DNA from: Nephromyces sp. MM_2019
Lineage: Eukaryota; Apicomplexa; Aconoidasida; Nephromycida
Assembly: GCA_015657535.1 (NCBI GenBank)
Contig: JADHZB010001441.1
Coordinates: forward strand, 90,084 to 154,083
DNA: 64,000 nt
Direction of reading: 5' to 3'
Shown here: positions 62,101 to 64,000 of the stretch, piece by piece
Layout of the letters: each line of letters begins with the position of its first letter
Numbering within the stretch: the stretch's first letter is position 1
Program-made: the position numbers and the translations under genes
The notes under the pieces: model-generated
The model's input: only the letters and a program-made list of their open reading frames with translations
What the model was told of the DNA's origin: nothing
The model's database searches: none

Positions 62101-63952
62101 GCACAGATAGGTACACACAAAGATATGCAAATACATCAAATCATCGCGAAAGAAGCTGCCGGACACTAACTTTTTGTTGATAACTAGCTCTCAAGAAGAC
62201 GAGGCAACGATATTCACACCATCTCTCCCACTGCTTCATCACATGATTCTGTCGGAGTACCTTAAAAGACTTCCAAAGTAGCTGCTTCTCGTAGTAAATC
62301 CTCTAAAAAAAAAGATAATGAAGGAGAAAAAAAACACAAGATAAAAGAACAGAAAGCGTATGGCTTTGACAGCCCAATTTCAGCGAGAAATATGAGACAA
62401 TTGGAAGGAAAGCGCATTTTTTCAAGTATCAAATCTGCAATGGAAATTGCATATGTCAAAAAAAGTGTTGAAGAAGCAGGAAAAAGCCGCGAAAAGCAGT
62501 CAAAATGCAGGAAGAATCAGTGGAACTGTAGGAAAAAAGCAGAAGAAAATGCCGGAAAAATAATTAAAAATGCGAGAAAAATAAATGGAGACGCAGGAAA
62601 AACATGTCAAAATTCAGGAAAAAATGCAACGAAAACTCATCAAAAGCAGCAAAAACACGCTATAAATAGCTTAGAATTCATCGCTCGCGAACCTAAAAAA
62701 CAGGAGAACTACAAAGGCAGAGCTAAGCTGTGCAAATTCGTCCAGAATACACGCCAGGAATAACTTTCCAGGAGCAAATTATAAAGACGTTGCAAAGAAA
62801 GCAGGTGACAGAAAGCAGGCAAAAGTACGTGAAGCTGCTATGCGTAAAGACCAAAATCAGCGTGAATTGCTCGTTCTTTCAAGGGAAAAGATTCCATCTA
62901 ATTTTTCAGCAAGCAAACTATTTTGTTTGATAAAAAGTGAAAACAAAGAAGCTTTGATGAAGAAGAGAAATCCTAAAAGATGCAAAGCTTTGATGAGGAG
63001 GACAAAACACACACGCTCTCTTTTAGTACTAATCTTTGCTAAAATTGTTTAGACTTTTTCATTTGCTAAAGTTCTAAAGCATGAAAAAACCACAAATCTA
63101 CGCTTTGAATCAATAAAATCATGTATGTGTTCAGAAAATACGAAAAAAAAAAAAAGAGAAAATAAAGGGATTTTTCCAAGACAGAGAAAACTCAGGTTTA
63201 GCTTAAAAAACTACAGAAAACCACAAAGCATTACCAGGAGGTAGAAATGAAAAAAACTTCACTCAAAACGAGCATAACTAGCCCAAATAAGCAAAAAATA
63301 CACCAAATTAAAAAGAAATGAAGCTCGCGATGAATACTCTCAAAAAAAACGGATCTTTTCACAGAAAAAGTTGAAAAACTACAGATTTTTCAACGAAAAC
63401 CTCAAGGCAGCAAAAATCTAAAAAAAAAAAAACAAAACATTCCTGTAAAAACTACAAAAAAAACGGCGAATTCCTCCAAAAAAAAAAAAAGAGGAAGTAT
63501 ATCCAAAAACAATAACAAAATCCACCACTGCCTCATATACCTCCCCAAAACAAACCTGCTGATTCAGCCTTTCCTTCTTCATTAGTTTATTCTTCAACCT
63601 CAGCTTCCAGTGCTGCATAACGCTGCTCTTCACCCTCATAGTATGCAGAGTCTCAACCTTCCACAGCGATTTCTTGATAGTTTCAAAGTATTTCAAAGCA
63701 GAAATCCACGCAAAAAAAGCATCCGATAAGAGCGAAACGTTTTTCTGCCGTTTTATCTTTTGAAGACCTCGAGAAGCTACACGGAGAGCTGCCTTTTTAC
63801 TAACAAAAACCATCCAAGCATTCCAACTATAACGAACCACAGAAAAATTCCGGTGTTTCTCGAGTTGCACAAACATCTGTTTCTTTGCGTTTCTGCTTAA
63901 CACATACTGCTTAAGCCCGTGAATAGCGAGTAACTTCAGTTCTATTTGGTAG
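59159..63952 (-). CDS. Sfi1-like centrin-binding repeat protein (5' partial)
   Basis: Five exons with matching phases: 63952-63556, 62302-62171, 61806-61506, 60708-60309 and 59732-59159 (stop TAG). The first is internal (acceptor tttttgcag), so the gene starts beyond the window. The exons encode one long basic helix with repeated Sfi1-type units, where a Trp is followed by Lys/Arg and preceded by Leu/Phe at set spacing: VVRYSWNAWMVFV, LSDAFFAWISAL, VMQHWKLRL, MKQWERWCEY, FAYWREWCQH, IFFTAWQAVY, TFSSWRIWAAKRY, HFESWKLLFI and LRALFNQWRSF. Such repeats bind centrin and form contractile fibres at centrosomes, basal bodies and spindle poles. The last exon (191 codons) is polar and not repetitive (GSPGPGINALARHE), a tail of unknown role. 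Other centrin-binding filament proteins with the same repeat are possible, so no exact symbol is given. Confidence 0.75.
60807..60904. repeat. 36-bp direct repeat, 63 bp apart, in Sfi1-like intron
   Basis: Copies at 60807-60842 and 60870-60904 share agagatt..gtgataatcagcg and a following attttggga. They lie in the intron 60709-61505. Confidence 0.75.
61075..61177. repeat. 32-bp direct repeat, 71 bp apart, in Sfi1-like intron
   Basis: Copies at 61075-61106 and 61146-61177 share atatagagtatgggaatatt and a final cttatat, in the intron 60709-61505. Confidence 0.75.
61985..62140. repeat. CA/GATA-rich low-complexity tract in Sfi1-like intron
   Basis: About 150 bp of imperfect ACACA and AGATAG steps, in the intron 61807-62170. 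It is similar in style to the tract in UCP intron 2. Confidence 0.7.
62467..62640. repeat. Degenerate GCAGGAAAAA repeats in Sfi1-like intron
   Basis: A motif close to aatgcaggaaaaa recurs about every 20-40 bp. This produces a long open frame on the plus strand (62392-62763), but it lies in the 1.25-kb intron 62303-63555 of the minus-strand gene. The frame is therefore treated as a repeat artefact. Confidence 0.6.
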
Positions 63953-64000
63953 CTGCAAAAATTCGGCGAAACAAGGGTTTTTTGGACGGAAAGCACACAC

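Noticed and set aside
1..64000. CRISPR arrays, bacterial operons, rRNA and tRNA genes
   Set aside because: No regular repeat-spacer pattern, no Shine-Dalgarno-led gene runs and no convincing cloverleaf or rRNA text was seen; a tRNAscan-SE or Infernal run would be decisive.

Overview
This is an AT-rich, intron-rich eukaryotic nuclear segment. Genes are split by GT-AG introns of about 50 to 1,900 bp, intergenic gaps run to several kilobases, and there is no sign of bacterial operons. Exon joins below were worked out by hand: donor, acceptor and reading phase were checked at each junction, and the product was compared with remembered family motifs. Two proteins with plastid-type chemistry (a DDx4D polyprenyl synthase and an organellar-type TsaD) start with a hydrophobic signal sequence, and in TsaD a Phe follows the likely cleavage site. 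That is the style of bipartite plastid leaders in algae with a red-derived secondary plastid (stramenopiles, haptophytes, cryptophytes, chromerids). A DRC1 homologue (axonemal nexin link) and a Sfi1-type centrin-binding repeat protein point to a flagellated stage. My inference is a flagellate alga with a complex plastid; the exact lineage cannot be set from this window.

Layout: 1-374 (-) first exons of a KH-domain RNA-binding protein that runs off the left edge. 1208-2074 (-) small unrecognised protein. 2311-2690 (+) possible enoyl-CoA hydratase relic. 3576-9442 (-) an unrecognised multi-exon gene with a TPR-like exon near its start. 9443-14984 intergenic, with a broken C2H2 zinc finger. 14985-18872 (-) polyprenyl/GGPP synthase with an extreme N-terminal extension. 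18873-27054 a long gap with eroded coding traces (Mpv17-like, P-loop, GC-rich islands). 27055-31541 (+) mitochondrial uncoupling-type carrier, 4 exons. 31542-36543 intergenic. 36544-46974 (+) TsaD/Kae1 t6A enzyme, 9 exons, probable plastid leader. 47458-48202 (+) two unassigned exons. 48274-54764 (-) DRC1, 13 exons, with one frame break in an A10 run. 54765-59158 intergenic with small tandem repeats. 59159-63952 (-) Sfi1-like repeat protein, 5' end outside the window.

The genes are not a pathway cluster. They share only broad themes: plastid metabolism and translation (GGPP synthase, TsaD), mitochondrial energy handling (UCP) and the flagellar/centriolar apparatus (DRC1, Sfi1-like). I did not find a clearly new multi-gene system. 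The most unusual items are the roughly 750-residue extension on the prenyl synthase, the basic insert in TsaD, the DRC1 frame break, and the scattered decayed coding traces in the large gaps. No database search was possible; all identities rest on motifs and on splice and phase consistency.
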